Source: Nocardia stercoris
GTDB lineage: Bacteria > Actinomycetota > Actinomycetes > Mycobacteriales > Mycobacteriaceae
DNA length: 64,000 nt
Direction of reading: 5' to 3'
NCBI RefSeq assembly: GCF_003696265.1
Contig: NZ_RFFH01000019.1
Span: 1-64,000, forward strand
Within the stretch, counting starts at the first letter, position 1; each line of letters starts with the position of its first letter. The position numbers and the translations under genes are program-made. The notes under the pieces are model-generated. The model did not search any database. It was given only the letters and a program-made list of their open reading frames with translations, and had not been told where the DNA came from. Of this stretch, positions 26,125 through 34,313 are shown piece by piece.

Positions 26125-27473
26125 CGGTATTCCCGGAGTCGAGGCCAGATGCCGAGGACGACGAATCCGGCGGCCAGTAGGGACACCGCCAGCCCGCCCG
26201 GCGACAGCAGGCTGGTCGCGTGGTACCCGCTGGACACGTCGTCGCGCAACTGGGTGCGAGTAGACACGATGCCGTCGGCGAGGGCCTTGTCCAGGCTGTC
26301 GACCTGGGCGGTGGCCTCGGTCGGTCCCGGCCCGACCGCGACCTGGCTGGCACCGGGGAAGTCACCGCGGCTGAGCGCGTCGTTCATGCGCTGGTGGGCC
26401 TGCCGCCAGGCGGCGAGCATGCCCTTCGCGGCGGCGACGTTCCGGGCGCCCGGCGCATCGGAGGGATAGTGGGCGAGCTGGTCGCCGAGCTGCGCGACGG
26501 CGGTGTCGAAGGTGCGGTCGTAGTCGCCGCTGGCGTCGCGGCGAACCAGTTTCAGCGTTTCGGCGGACCGCGCCTGCTGGGTGAGGATGCGGCTGGAGGT
26601 CAGGGTCGCCATCGGGGTCGCGCCGTGCGCGCGCGCCGAGTCGACCTGGATCGCGGAGATCACCCCGGCGATGATCGTCCAGGCCAGCAGCACGGTCAGC
26701 GTGCCGGACGCCAGCAGCAGCCCGGCGTTGAACATGCGCCGCCAGTACTGGGCCAGATACAACTGGGCGGCGATCAGCGCGGTCAGCGCGAACAGGTCCG
26801 CGACCAGGGCCGCCCACGGAATCTGCACGTGCTCGTGCTGGATCTCGGTGATGGCGGCGGACCGATGTGCCAGCAGCTGCTGTGCCTTGGGCAGCATCGT
26901 GGTCTGCATCATGTTCGACGCCTCGGACAGGTAGGCGGCACCGACCGGGCGGCCGGCCCGGTTGTTGGCGCGCGCTGTCTCGATCAGGCCGGTGTACACG
27001 GGCAGCCCGGTCGCGAGGTCGGCGCGCAGCGCGGAGTCCGTCGCGCTGCCGTCGGACATGGTGACCAGGGCGGACGACGCCTGGGCGATCGCCTGGTCGT
27101 AGCGGTCGCGCAGTTCTTTCGGTTCGACACCACCGGCGATGAACGCGGCGCCGGCGGCGGCGTCGGCGACCGACAGCGAGGTGTAGAGGCCCTGGGCGGC
27201 GACGGCGTCGGGTTCGGACTGGCCGAGCACGGTCTGCAGCGAATGCCGCCGATTCGAGACGGTGCTCGCGGTCACGGCTCCCGCGCTCAGACACAGCAGC
27301 AGCAGGACCACGCCCAAGGCCAGCAGCCGGGCCGGCGAGGATCGGGCGAAGCTCTGCAGATCGGTCCGGTCCAGGTGATGGCGGACCGCGGCGGCCGCCG
27401 CACGTGGTGACAGCTCGTCGAGGCGGGGTACGAGCAGGCGGCCCGGTCGCTGGAGTCGACTGGTCGGCAACAC
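26121..27473 (-). CDS. glnX: Membrane sensor protein GlnX
   Basis: 450 residues from a GTG at 27473 (adjacent GTG 27476 and TTG 27470 are also possible) behind GGGAGG. There are about four transmembrane helices: ARLLALGVVLLLLCLSAGAV, two central helices around ALVADLFALTALIAAQLYLA and NAGLLLASGTLTVLLAWTII, and a C-terminal GGLAVSLLAAGFVVLGIW. Two large helical extracytoplasmic loops resemble four-helix sensor domains. Position and architecture match Rv0412c. There it relays the state of GlnH across the membrane to PknG. It is the first gene of the operon. Confidence 0.9.
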   Translation of the reverse strand: MLPTSRLQRPGRLLVPRLDELSPRAAAAAVRHHLDRTDLQSFARSSPARLLALGVVLLLLCLSAGAVTASTVSNRRHSLQTVLGQSEPDAVAAQGLYTSLSVADAAAGAAFIAGGVEPKELRDRYDQAIAQASSALVTMSDGSATDSALRADLATGLPVYTGLIETARANNRAGRPVGAAYLSEASNMMQTTMLPKAQQLLAHRSAAITEIQHEHVQIPWAALVADLFALTALIAAQLYLAQYWRRMFNAGLLLASGTLTVLLAWTIIAGVISAIQVDSARAHGATPMATLTSSRILTQQARSAETLKLVRRDASGDYDRTFDTAVAQLGDQLAHYPSDAPGARNVAAAKGMLAAWRQAHQRMNDALSRGDFPGASQVAVGPGPTEATAQVDSLDKALADGIVSTRTQLRDDVSSGYHATSLLSPGGLAVSLLAAGFVVLGIWPRLREYR

Positions 27474-27565
27474 CACACCTCCCTTCGCCCACCGTATTCG
27501 TTCGGGGATGAGCTTATTGTGGGCGCTCGGATCGTGCACAGCTGTGTAACAGCCGAACCCGTCCT

Positions 27566-27577
27566 ACCTGCGCAGGT
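27566..27577. promoter_or_regulatory. Palindrome between glnX and mutT3
   Basis: ACCTGCGCAGGT is a 12-bp perfect palindrome in the 163-bp divergent gap. A looser repeat GCTGT-GTA-ACAGC lies at 27541-27553. Either could be an operator for the pknG operon or mutT3; there is no direct evidence. Confidence 0.3.
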
Positions 27578-27636
27578 GAGGTGCACTTCGTGGACCGTGG
27601 CGTCGCTGTGGCACCTACACTCGGGCTGGAGGCTCG

Positions 27637-28149
27637 GTGGCAGCCGGGTTCGGTGGAAAGTGGGTCGGGTTACGTATGCGTGGTGACGGCAACGGCTTTG
27701 TGGAGAATCCGGACGGAACCAAGCACTGGGGTCTGCACGGTGCCGCGGGTCTGCTGTTGCGTGCGCCCGCGCCCGACGGCACCGCGCTGATCCTGCTGCA
27801 GCATCGCGCGCTGTGGACGCACGACGGCGGCACCTGGTCGCTGCCCGGTGGTGCCCGCGACAGTCACGAGACGGCCGCCGAGGCCGCGGTCCGGGAGGCG
27901 CTGGAGGAGGCGGGGATCGCCGCCGAGGCCATCCGGGTGCGCGGTGAGCAGGTGACGGCGGTGGCGCCGAGCGGCTGGACGTATACGACGGTGGTCGCGG
28001 ACGTGGTCGAAGCCTTGCCGGTCACACCCAACAACGAGAGCGTCGAGATCGCCTGGATTCCCGAGGGCGAGGTCGAATTACGCCCACTGCACCCGGCTTT
28101 CGCGCTGGTGTGGCCCGAGCTGCGGATCGGTTACCGGGACGAGGCCTGA
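27637..28149 (+). CDS. mutT3: NUDIX hydrolase, MutT3-like
   Basis: 170 residues. The NUDIX box is complete: GGARDSHETAAEAAVREALEEAGI fits Gx5Ex7REUxEExGU. The start is set at GTG 27637, which has GGAGG four bases upstream; the ATG at 27676 (MRGDGNGFV) is an alternative. The gene is divergent from glnX exactly as Rv0413 (mutT3) is in M. tuberculosis. There the protein hydrolyses 8-oxo-dGTP or related oxidised nucleotides. Substrate specificity is inferred from synteny. Confidence 0.88.
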   Translation: MAAGFGGKWVGLRMRGDGNGFVENPDGTKHWGLHGAAGLLLRAPAPDGTALILLQHRALWTHDGGTWSLPGGARDSHETAAEAAVREALEEAGIAAEAIRVRGEQVTAVAPSGWTYTTVVADVVEALPVTPNNESVEIAWIPEGEVELRPLHPAFALVWPELRIGYRDEA

Positions 28150-28152
28150 AAG

Positions 28153-29127
28153 TCATTCCTGCGCAACGGCTGCGGTGACCCGGTCGGCCAGCGCGCGCAG
28201 GTGCTCGATGAGTTCCGGTGGTTCGTGCACCCGGAACCCGAAGCCGAAAAGTCCTGTGTAGACCGCTATTTCGTCCAGCGAGTTCGACCCGGTGTGCAGC
28301 ATGCAGCGCCTTTCGTCGATCGCCTCGATCACGCCGACGGTGGGCGGGATGCGATCCGCCGCGACGGCCGCAGGTACTTCCAGTGTGATGCGTGCTCGAT
28401 AGCGATATGCCCCGGTGCTCACCGCATTCGAGACGAACCGCGCCGGATCCACCTCGGGCGCCGCGCGCGGCGTGAAGCGTGGCCCATTCGGGACACGGGG
28501 CCGCAGGCGGTCGACTCGGTATGTGCGCCAATCCTTTCGGTCGATGTCCCAGCCGACCAGGTACCAGTGCCGACCGGTGTGCACGAGCCGGTGCGGTTCG
28601 GCGGTCCGGTGGATCTCGTCGCCCGCGTGGGTGCGGTAGTCGAAGCGGAGTTGTTCGTGGTCGCGGATCGCGGCGGCGATCGCGGTGAGGACGTCGGCGT
28701 CCACAGCGGGGGTGCCGGCGGGCAGGCTGACGGTGGCGGCCTGCAGTGCCGCGACCCGGTGGCGCAGCCGGGTGGGCAGGATCTGCTCCAGTTTCGCGAG
28801 CGCCCGCAGCGAGCTCTCCTCGATCCCGGCGATGGTTCCGCCCGCGGCGGTGCGCAGCCCGAGCACGACCGCGACAGCCTCGTCGTCGCCGAGCAGCAGC
28901 GGCGGCAGTTTTGCACCGGCGCCGAGCCGGTAGCCGGCGGCGCCCGCGACCGCGTGCACGGGGTAACCGAGGTCGCGCAGTTTGCCGATGTCGCGGCGGA
29001 CGGTCCGCACGTCGACGCCGAGGCGTTCGGCGAGGTCGGCGCCGGTCCAGTCACGTGGGGTCTGCAGTAGTGAGAGCAGTTCGAGCAGCCGGGCGGAGGT
29101 CTCCAACACGGTCGGTATTCTGCCCAC
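28153..29127 (-). CDS. WYL-domain transcriptional regulator (YafY/PafBC type)
   Basis: 324 residues. The N-terminal HTH (LLSLLQTPRDWTGADLAERLGVDVRTVRRDIGKLRDLGYPV) is followed by a WYL domain (RLVHTGRHWYLVGWDIDRKDWRTYRVDRL) and a C-terminal WCX extension. The GTG at 29127 is used; the GTG at 29109 would give the more typical start LETSARLLELLSLLQ. It is divergent from the epoxide hydrolase gene with only 45 bp between them, so it probably regulates that gene. It is convergent with mutT3. Confidence 0.88.
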   Translation of the reverse strand: MGRIPTVLETSARLLELLSLLQTPRDWTGADLAERLGVDVRTVRRDIGKLRDLGYPVHAVAGAAGYRLGAGAKLPPLLLGDDEAVAVVLGLRTAAGGTIAGIEESSLRALAKLEQILPTRLRHRVAALQAATVSLPAGTPAVDADVLTAIAAAIRDHEQLRFDYRTHAGDEIHRTAEPHRLVHTGRHWYLVGWDIDRKDWRTYRVDRLRPRVPNGPRFTPRAAPEVDPARFVSNAVSTGAYRYRARITLEVPAAVAADRIPPTVGVIEAIDERRCMLHTGSNSLDEIAVYTGLFGFGFRVHEPPELIEHLRALADRVTAAVAQE

Positions 29128-29172
29128 AACCTAGGGCGGAAGTCGTCCTAGCTGCTTCCTAGTGTGTTTTCC

Positions 29173-30312
29173 ATGAGCACAGAGATCACTCCCTTCCGGA
29201 TCGACGTAGACCAAGGGCAGCTCGACGACCTGAATCGGCGCCTGGACGCGACGCGCTGGACCGACGCCGATCCCGGCGCGGGGTGGCGGCAGGGCATCCC
29301 GCTCGACTACACGCGGGAACTGGCTGCCTACTGGCGTGCGACCTACGACTGGCGGGCGCAGGAGGCGCGGCTCAACACCTTTCCGCAGTTCCGCACCGAA
29401 ATCGACCGCCACAGCGTGCATTTCGTTCACGTCCGCTCGCCCGAACCGGACGCGCTGCCGCTGGTGCTGACGCACGGCTGGCCGGGGTCGATCGTGGAGT
29501 TCCTCGACGTCATCGGGCCGCTGACCGATCCGGTGGCCCACGGTGGTTCGGCGGCGGACGCGTTCCATGTGGTCGTGCCGACCATTCCGGGGTTCGGGCT
29601 GTCCGGTCCGGCGGTCGGCTGGTCGACCGATCGCGCCGCGCGGGCCTGGAAGGAATTGATGCACCGGCTCGGCTACGACCACTATGTCGCGCACGGCGAG
29701 GACACCGGTGCCGCGATCTCCCGCCAGCTGGCCGTCATCGACGCCGAACACCTTGCCGCCGTACATCTGACGATGATCGCGTCCGCGACGGTCACTCCGG
29801 AGACTGCCGATCTCGACGATCCGGTCGAGCGGCGGGCGCTGGAGAAGGCTGCCCGCGCGCAGTACGAACTGGGCGCGTACGCGCTGCTGCAGGCAAGCCG
29901 GCCGCAGACGCTGTCCTACGCGCTCGCCGATTCGCCGGTGGGCCAATTGGCTTGGATCGTCGAACGATTCAAGGATTGGACCGATTCGAAGGAGGTCCCC
30001 GAGGACGCGGTCGGCCGGGACGCCATGTTGACCAACGTGATGATCTACTGGCTCAACGGAACCGCGGGCTCGTCGGCCCGCTACTACTACGAGGGTGCCG
30101 CCACCTGGGGCGCGCCGGAACCCGAGACGGACGTGCCGGTCGCGGTGGCGGTCATGCCGGCCGATCTGGGCGTGCCGGTGCGCCGGATGGCCGAGCGGAA
30201 TCACACCATCGTGCGCTGGACCGAATACGAGCGCGGTGGTCACTTCGCGGCGATGGAGGTCCCGGACCTCGTGGTCGCGGATCTGCGCGAAACGTTCCGC
30301 GCCTATCGCTGA
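29173..30312 (+). CDS. Epoxide hydrolase (EHN-type alpha/beta hydrolase)
   Basis: 379 residues. An N-terminal EHN domain (ITPFRIDVDQGQLDDLNRRLDATRW) precedes an alpha/beta hydrolase core with the oxyanion motif THGWPGS. The nucleophile elbow is VAHGEDTGAAIS, where the Asp would attack the epoxide. The C-terminal His is in YERGGHFAAMEVPDLV. The enzyme opens epoxides to diols, as in juvenile-hormone-epoxide-hydrolase-like bacterial enzymes. ATG 29173 is preferred over upstream codons. The divergent WYL regulator is the likely controller. Confidence 0.88.
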   Translation: MSTEITPFRIDVDQGQLDDLNRRLDATRWTDADPGAGWRQGIPLDYTRELAAYWRATYDWRAQEARLNTFPQFRTEIDRHSVHFVHVRSPEPDALPLVLTHGWPGSIVEFLDVIGPLTDPVAHGGSAADAFHVVVPTIPGFGLSGPAVGWSTDRAARAWKELMHRLGYDHYVAHGEDTGAAISRQLAVIDAEHLAAVHLTMIASATVTPETADLDDPVERRALEKAARAQYELGAYALLQASRPQTLSYALADSPVGQLAWIVERFKDWTDSKEVPEDAVGRDAMLTNVMIYWLNGTAGSSARYYYEGAATWGAPEPETDVPVAVAVMPADLGVPVRRMAERNHTIVRWTEYERGGHFAAMEVPDLVVADLRETFRAYR

Positions 30313-30331
30313 ATCCACCGGCGACGGAATC

Positions 30332-30358
30332 GGAATCCGCACCGCGGCTTCGGATTCC
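30332..30358. terminator. Bidirectional hairpin after the epoxide hydrolase gene
   Basis: GGAATCCG / CGGATTCC forms a perfect 8-bp stem with an 11-nt loop between two convergent genes. A degenerate copy of this sequence follows the next Ig-like gene (about 31019-31050), indicating that the flank was duplicated together with the gene. Confidence 0.55.
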
Positions 30359-30379
30359 GCCACTCCGGTGGCCGGTCGG

Positions 30380-30847
30380 TCAGTGCTGGCCGCTGCCCGT
30401 GGCGCTGCTCAGGCCACCGAACAGGCCGCCGATGTCGGGGAGGCCGGCCGCGGCGGAGCCGGAGCCGGTCGCGGAGACGTTGACGGTCACCGGGCCCTCT
30501 TCGCCCACCACGTTGCCGAAGAACGGGTCGACGGTCTTCTCGGTGATGGTGTGCGTGCCGGCGGTGGTCGGGCTCCAGGGGAGGGTGACCGGGACGTTGC
30601 CCGCGGTGCCCTGGCCGAGGGCCGATCCGGTGCGGCCGATCTCGGTGCCGTTGTCGTAGAAGACGGCGGTGAGGCCGCCGAGGCCCGCGTTGGCGGTGAG
30701 CGTGTAGGTGCCGCCGACCACGTACGAGAAGCCGGAGACGGTCAGGCCGCTGTTGGTGGTGTCCGCGGAAGCCGTCGGCGCCAGTGCGATCGCCGCCGCG
30801 GCGACCCCGACGACGCCGATCCCGGCGCCACTGATGATCTTGTTCAT
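30380..30847 (-). CDS. Secreted Ig-like domain protein, tandem copy A
   Basis: 155 residues. A signal peptide MNKIISGAGIGVVGVAAAAIALAPTASA ends at about residue 28. One bacterial Ig-like domain follows, with the hallmark strand AVFYDNGTEIG and the closing TTAGTHTITEK. The C-terminus is Gly/Ser/Ala-rich. The ATG at 30847 has GAGGAGAT upstream; the open frame to 30895 is not used because the signal peptide starts here. Copies B and C lie directly upstream on the same strand with about 45-60% identity by eye. It is probably a cell-surface or secreted protein of unknown role; Ig-like domains mediate binding or structure. Confidence 0.85.
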   Translation of the reverse strand: MNKIISGAGIGVVGVAAAAIALAPTASADTTNSGLTVSGFSYVVGGTYTLTANAGLGGLTAVFYDNGTEIGRTGSALGQGTAGNVPVTLPWSPTTAGTHTITEKTVDPFFGNVVGEEGPVTVNVSATGSGSAAAGLPDIGGLFGGLSSATGSGQH

Positions 30848-30922
30848 AACATCTCCTCGTCGAGCGCAAACTGACCACCGGTGGGTAGTCGGCACGCGCC
30901 CGGGACGGCGCGAGCGGCCTCG

Positions 30923-30952
30923 ACCCTAGAACCTGGACGGTTGTCTAGTAAA
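30923..30952 (-). promoter_or_regulatory. Promoter of Ig-like copy A
   Basis: TTTACT, an 18-nt spacer and TAGGGT (fits actinobacterial TANNNT) lie 76 bp upstream of the start. A conserved TGTGAGTAGGAC box lies about 8 bp further upstream. The same arrangement precedes copies B and C. Confidence 0.6.
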
Positions 30953-31067
30953 CGGTTTGTCCTACTCACAGGGACCGCCGGACGTGGGTGAGGACATCGC
31001 GTGCCACCGGGGGCGGACTCGAAATCCGCACTGCGGGTTCGGGTTCCGCCACCAGGCGGCCGGTTCG

Positions 31068-31508
31068 TCAGCTCAGGCTGCCGAGCGCGGGGCCGATGAC
31101 CGGGATGCCGCCGACCGTGGCGTCCCACTGCGAGATGACGTTGACGTTGACCGGGCCGTCGCTGCTCAGCGTGGTGCCGAGGATGGCATCGAGGTTCTTC
31201 TCGGTGATGACGTGCGAGCCGGTGGTGGTCGGCGTCCACGAGATGGTGACCGGGACGTTGCCGAGGGAGCCCTGGGAGAGCAGGGTCGGGACCGAGCCGA
31301 TCTCGACGCCGTTGTCGTAGAAGTGGGTGACCACGCCGGGGATCTGGGCGTTGGCGGTGATCGAGTAGGACTTGTTCACGACGAACTGGCTACCCGCGAC
31401 GGTCAGATTCGCGTTGGTGACGTCGGCCGCGGCCATCGGCGCCGCCGCGATCGCCGCGGCCGCGAGTCCCATGACGCCGATTCCCGTTCCGCTGATGATC
31501 TTGTTCAT
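31068..31508 (-). CDS. Secreted Ig-like domain protein, tandem copy B
   Basis: 146 residues. Signal peptide MNKIISGTGIGVMGLAAAAIAAAPMAAA, then an Ig-like domain with THFYDNGVEIGSV and TTTGSHVITEKNLD. The C-terminus SQWDATVGGIPVIGPALGSLS is shared almost unchanged with copy C (SQWDSVVGGIPGIGPVLGSLS), so B and C are the closest pair. The ATG at 31508 follows GAGGAGTTTCA. It has its own promoter, so it is not simply read through from copy C. The function is unknown. Confidence 0.85.
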   Translation of the reverse strand: MNKIISGTGIGVMGLAAAAIAAAPMAAADVTNANLTVAGSQFVVNKSYSITANAQIPGVVTHFYDNGVEIGSVPTLLSQGSLGNVPVTISWTPTTTGSHVITEKNLDAILGTTLSSDGPVNVNVISQWDATVGGIPVIGPALGSLS

Positions 31509-31584
31509 TGAAACTCCTCGTCGAGCAGCGGCTGACCGCCCCGCAGGCAGCCGACCCGCACCCGAGACGGCGCGAGTGCGCTCG

Positions 31585-31614
31585 ACCCTAGGATCTGACT
31601 GAGCGGTAAGTAAA
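31585..31614 (-). promoter_or_regulatory. Promoter of Ig-like copy B
   Basis: TTTACT, 18 nt, TAGGGT, with the TGTGAGTAAGAC box about 9 bp upstream of the -35 element. It is aligned base for base with the other two copies. Confidence 0.6.
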
Positions 31615-31757
31615 CGATGCGTCTTACTCACAGAGATGGTCACTTGTACAGCTTGCTGGTCTCGCCGTCGGTGGATCGTCCGAAACAACCAGCTCACGAG
31701 GTCGGCATGTGCTCGGATGGCCCGGGCGCGCCACCGTGGCGGACCCGGGCCGGGGGA

Positions 31758-32198
31758 TCAGCTCAGGCTGCCCAGGACAGGCCCGATGCCGGGGATGCCG
31801 CCGACGACGGAGTCCCACTGCGAGATGACCGTGATGGTCACCGGGCCCTCGGTGCCGATCACGTTGCCGAGGATCGGGTCCATGGTCTTCTCGGTGATGG
31901 TGTGCGCGCCGGTGGTGGTCGGCTTCCACGCCCACGTGACAGGAACATTGCCGGGGCTGCCCTGGCCGAGAGAGGTTCCGACCGAACCGATCTCGACCCC
32001 GTTGTCGTAGAAGTGGGCCGTGAGCCCACCCACGCCGGCGTTGGCCAGCAGCGTGTACGACTGGCCGACCACCCACTGGGTGCCGGTGACGGTCAGGCCG
32101 CTATTGGTGGTGTCGGCCGCCGCCATCGGTGCCGCGGCGATAGCTGCCGCCGCGAGCCCCATGACACCGAGCCCGGCACCGCTGATGATCTTTTTCAC
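31758..32198 (-). CDS. Secreted Ig-like domain protein, tandem copy C
   Basis: 146 residues from a GTG at 32198 (KKIISGAGLGVMGLAAAAIAAAPMAAA signal peptide) with GAGGAGTTTTC upstream. The mature part is one Ig-like domain (AHFYDNGVEIGSV, PTTTGAHTITEKTMDPILGNVIG) and the GGIPGIGPVLGSLS end also seen in copy B and, more loosely, in the protein at 50951-51439 (KALPVIGPILTALGL). The mature proteins have no cysteines. It is the first gene of the tandem block. Confidence 0.85.
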   Translation of the reverse strand: MKKIISGAGLGVMGLAAAAIAAAPMAAADTTNSGLTVTGTQWVVGQSYTLLANAGVGGLTAHFYDNGVEIGSVGTSLGQGSPGNVPVTWAWKPTTTGAHTITEKTMDPILGNVIGTEGPVTITVISQWDSVVGGIPGIGPVLGSLS

Positions 32199-32273
32199 GA
32201 AAACTCCTCGTCGAGCAACGACTGACCGCCCCGCCGACAGCCGACCCGCGCCCGAGATGACGCGAGTGCGTCG

Positions 32274-32303
32274 ACGGTAGGAGCTGGACACCTGATTGGT
32301 AAA
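32274..32303 (-). promoter_or_regulatory. Promoter of Ig-like copy C
   Basis: TTTACC, 18 nt, TACCGT, with TGTGAGTAAGAC upstream. The 337-bp gap between this gene and the next start at 32536 otherwise shows nothing recognisable. Confidence 0.58.
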
Positions 32304-32535
32304 CGTCGTGTCTTACTCACAGAGATTGTGTGCGGTACGCGTCCCGGGTGGGCATCGGGTGCCGGACAATGCCGCCGACCGAACCCGTTGCGGGACAAGT
32401 TGTTCGGATCGAATAGCGGCCGAATTGCCGATGGCTCGAGGCCGCGCGGTCTCTGTGCCGCTCGCGACATCCGCAGTGACAGCGACGGCTGAGCTCTGTA
32501 CGGTCGATTTCCCCGGACCCGACAGGGAGACCACT

Positions 32536-32685
32536 GTGATAGCAAACGTCTTTGGCTTGGCCGCTTTTCTCGGTCTCTTGGTGGTGCCGTTGGTTGTTGT
32601 GCGGGTCCGTGAGGTTCGGAATCCGACCCAGCTGCGCGACGGCCGCGGCTACGCCGGCGGGGATTCCACTTATATCGGCAACTAG
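32536..32685 (+). CDS. Small single-pass membrane protein (49 aa)
   Basis: A GTG with GGGAGA five bases upstream opens a 49-residue frame. Residues 3-24 form one hydrophobic helix (ANVFGLAAFLGLLVVPLVVV), followed by a positively charged then polar tail (RVREVRNPTQLRDGRGYAGGDSTYIGN). Charge distribution suggests the N-terminus outside and the C-terminus inside. No family is recognised. It is isolated between the Ig-like block and a convergent NTF2-like gene. Codon use is GC-rich at third positions, which supports it being real. Confidence 0.55.
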   Translation: MIANVFGLAAFLGLLVVPLVVVRVREVRNPTQLRDGRGYAGGDSTYIGN

Positions 32686-32749
32686 CCGCGGATCAGCTCC
32701 GGGTAGGCCGCGAACAACTTCCCTTCGAGCCACCAATGAAGCTGCAACG

Positions 32750-33172
32750 TCAAGACTTCAGGATGTGCGTGTACGGATCGGCGTCGGCGCCGATGTGCTC
32801 GGGCATCGGGTAGTAGGTCTTGATCAGCAGGTTGCCGTCGGCGTCCCAGGCGAAGGTCTCGATGCTGTGGACCATGATCACGTCGTCGCCGGTGCCGAAT
32901 CGGTTCTCGCAGACCCAGGCCATCTCGTCGCCGTTGACCTGCACGGTCAGCATGGTGATCCGCAGCAGGCTCTGGAATAGATCCCACGCGTGGGTGGTGA
33001 CGGTGTCGAAACCGGTCTTCTCCTCGGTGCCGACCGGGTCGAACATGCGCACTCCGCCCGGGATCATGGTGCGCCATGAGGCCACCCATTCGTCCTTACG
33101 GCCGGCGTTCCACAACTCGGCATGGTGCGCGGCATGCGCCAAACGGGCTTCGCGGGTAGGCACTTTCGACAC
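32750..33172 (-). CDS. SnoaL/NTF2-like protein
   Basis: 140 residues from GTG 33172 behind AAAGG. The cone-shaped NTF2 fold pattern is visible: an N-terminal helix (TREARLAHAAHHAELWNAGRKDEWVASW), then strands around GGVRMFDPVGTEEKTGFDTVTTHAWDLFQ and CENRFGTGDDVIMVHSIETFAWDADGNLLIKTYYP. Relatives are ketosteroid-isomerase-like or limonene-epoxide-hydrolase-like enzymes and ligand binders. A close relation to steroid or polyketide processing is possible but not shown. It has a consensus promoter with an internal palindrome. Confidence 0.75.
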   Translation of the reverse strand: MSKVPTREARLAHAAHHAELWNAGRKDEWVASWRTMIPGGVRMFDPVGTEEKTGFDTVTTHAWDLFQSLLRITMLTVQVNGDEMAWVCENRFGTGDDVIMVHSIETFAWDADGNLLIKTYYPMPEHIGADADPYTHILKS

Positions 33173-33227
33173 GATCTGGCCTTTCCGGCTTGACGGTCCA
33201 CCCCTCCGAACGAGGGGTCTGGACACC

Positions 33228-33257
33228 ACGCTAGACACCTGTCTGGTGCAATGTCAA
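33228..33257 (-). promoter_or_regulatory. Sigma-A-type promoter and operator of the NTF2-like gene
   Basis: TTGACA, 18 nt, TAGCGT, about 56 bp from the start codon. The spacer contains AGACA-CC-TGTCT, a perfect inverted repeat likely to bind a repressor (TetR-like size). In the 5' leader, 33202-33217 can form a CCCCTC/GAGGGG hairpin. Confidence 0.65.
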
Positions 33258-33556
33258 CCGGTGATTTCGGACTCGGCTCCGGCCGAAGATCATGTTCAGA
33301 CGCCGCACGGCAAAGCCGGTTATTCGGCAATTCTCGCTGCGCACAAGCGGTGAAGAACCTGGAATTCCCGTGACCGAGAACCGAAGCCGCCGATATCTGG
33401 ATTGAGACCTTCGCGGTGTCGTCGGCCATGCCAAAGTGGCGCGGGACCGGGAGACCGCTACAACGGCTTGGCGCGGAGAACGGCGGGGTCTTACGGAGAT
33501 GGCGACTGGGTCAACAGCCCCGCTGGCCTGCATGGACCGGCGGAAGGAAGATCGAG
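33258..33556. other. 299-bp gap without a gene
   Basis: Neither strand has a frame with believable codon use or a recognised motif between the NTF2-like promoter and the tRNA. I see nothing further in it. Confidence 0.45.
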
Positions 33557-33627
33557 AGCCGGTGACGAGAATCGAACTCGCACTCTCAGCTTGGGAAGCT
33601 GATGTTCTACCACTAAACTACACCGGC
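33557..33627 (-). tRNA. tRNA-Gly (anticodon CCC)
   Basis: A 71-nt cloverleaf on the minus strand: acceptor stem GCCGGTG/CACCGGC, D-arm around TAGTTTAGTGGTAGAAC, anticodon stem TCAGC/GCTGA with loop TTCCCAA (anticodon CCC, reading GGG), and T-loop GTTCGATTC. No CCA is encoded at the 3' end (discriminator T). This is the only tRNA in the window. Confidence 0.95.
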
Positions 33628-33731
33628 GTTGCGTCGTGAGACGCTCGTGCGATGCTAGCAGAAGCGGGGGCTGTCGGGGCAAGTTCCCTGGTGGGCGTGG
33701 GGATCGATGGGGTGGGCGCTAGGCTCCGGGG

Positions 33732-34313
33732 GTGCTGCTTTCCGATCGCGACATTCGTTCCGAGCTCGCCAGTGGGCGGCTCGGGTTGGATCCGTTCGAC
33801 CCGGCGCTGGTCCAGCCGTCCAGCATCGATGTCCGGCTGGATCGAATGTTCCGGGTGTTCAACAACACTCGGTACACCCACATCGATCCGGCGCAGCGGC
33901 AGGACGAGCTGACCACGCTGGTGGAGCCGACGGCGGGGGAGCCGTTCGTGCTGCATCCCGGTGAGTTCGTGCTCGGGTCGACGCTCGAACTGTGCTCGCT
34001 GCCGGACGATCTGGCGGGTCGGTTGGAGGGCAAGTCGAGCCTGGGGCGGCTGGGGCTGCTCACCCACTCCACCGCCGGGTTCATCGATCCGGGGTTCAGC
34101 GGTCACATCACGCTGGAGCTGTCGAATGTGGCCAATCTGCCGATCACGCTCTGGCCGGGGATGAAGATCGGCCAGCTGTGCCTGATCCGGTTGTCGAGCC
34201 CGGCCGAGCACCCGTACGGGAGTTCGCAGGCGGGGTCGAAGTATCAGGGCCAGCGCGGTCCGACGCCGTCGCGGGCGTACCTGAACTTCCCGCTGCCACC
34301 CACCCGCAACTGA
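33732..34313 (+). CDS. dcd: dCTP deaminase (probably dUMP-forming)
   Basis: 193 residues from a GTG. The trimeric dUTPase-like fold shows MLLSDRDIRSELASGRLGLDPF, the substrate loop GRLEGKSSLGRLGLLTHSTAGFIDPGFSGHITLELSN, and the C-terminal lid YQGQRGPTPSRAYLNF. It deaminates dCTP to supply dUMP/dUTP for thymidylate synthesis. The M. tuberculosis enzyme (Rv0321) is bifunctional and also cleaves to dUMP. The next gene, ugd, matches Rv0322, so the order is conserved. Confidence 0.95.
   Translation: MLLSDRDIRSELASGRLGLDPFDPALVQPSSIDVRLDRMFRVFNNTRYTHIDPAQRQDELTTLVEPTAGEPFVLHPGEFVLGSTLELCSLPDDLAGRLEGKSSLGRLGLLTHSTAGFIDPGFSGHITLELSNVANLPITLWPGMKIGQLCLIRLSSPAEHPYGSSQAGSKYQGQRGPTPSRAYLNFPLPPTRN

Noticed and set aside
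30332..32303. Mobile element behind the Ig-like gene array
   Set aside because: No transposase, terminal inverted repeats or target duplication; tandem duplication explains the array.
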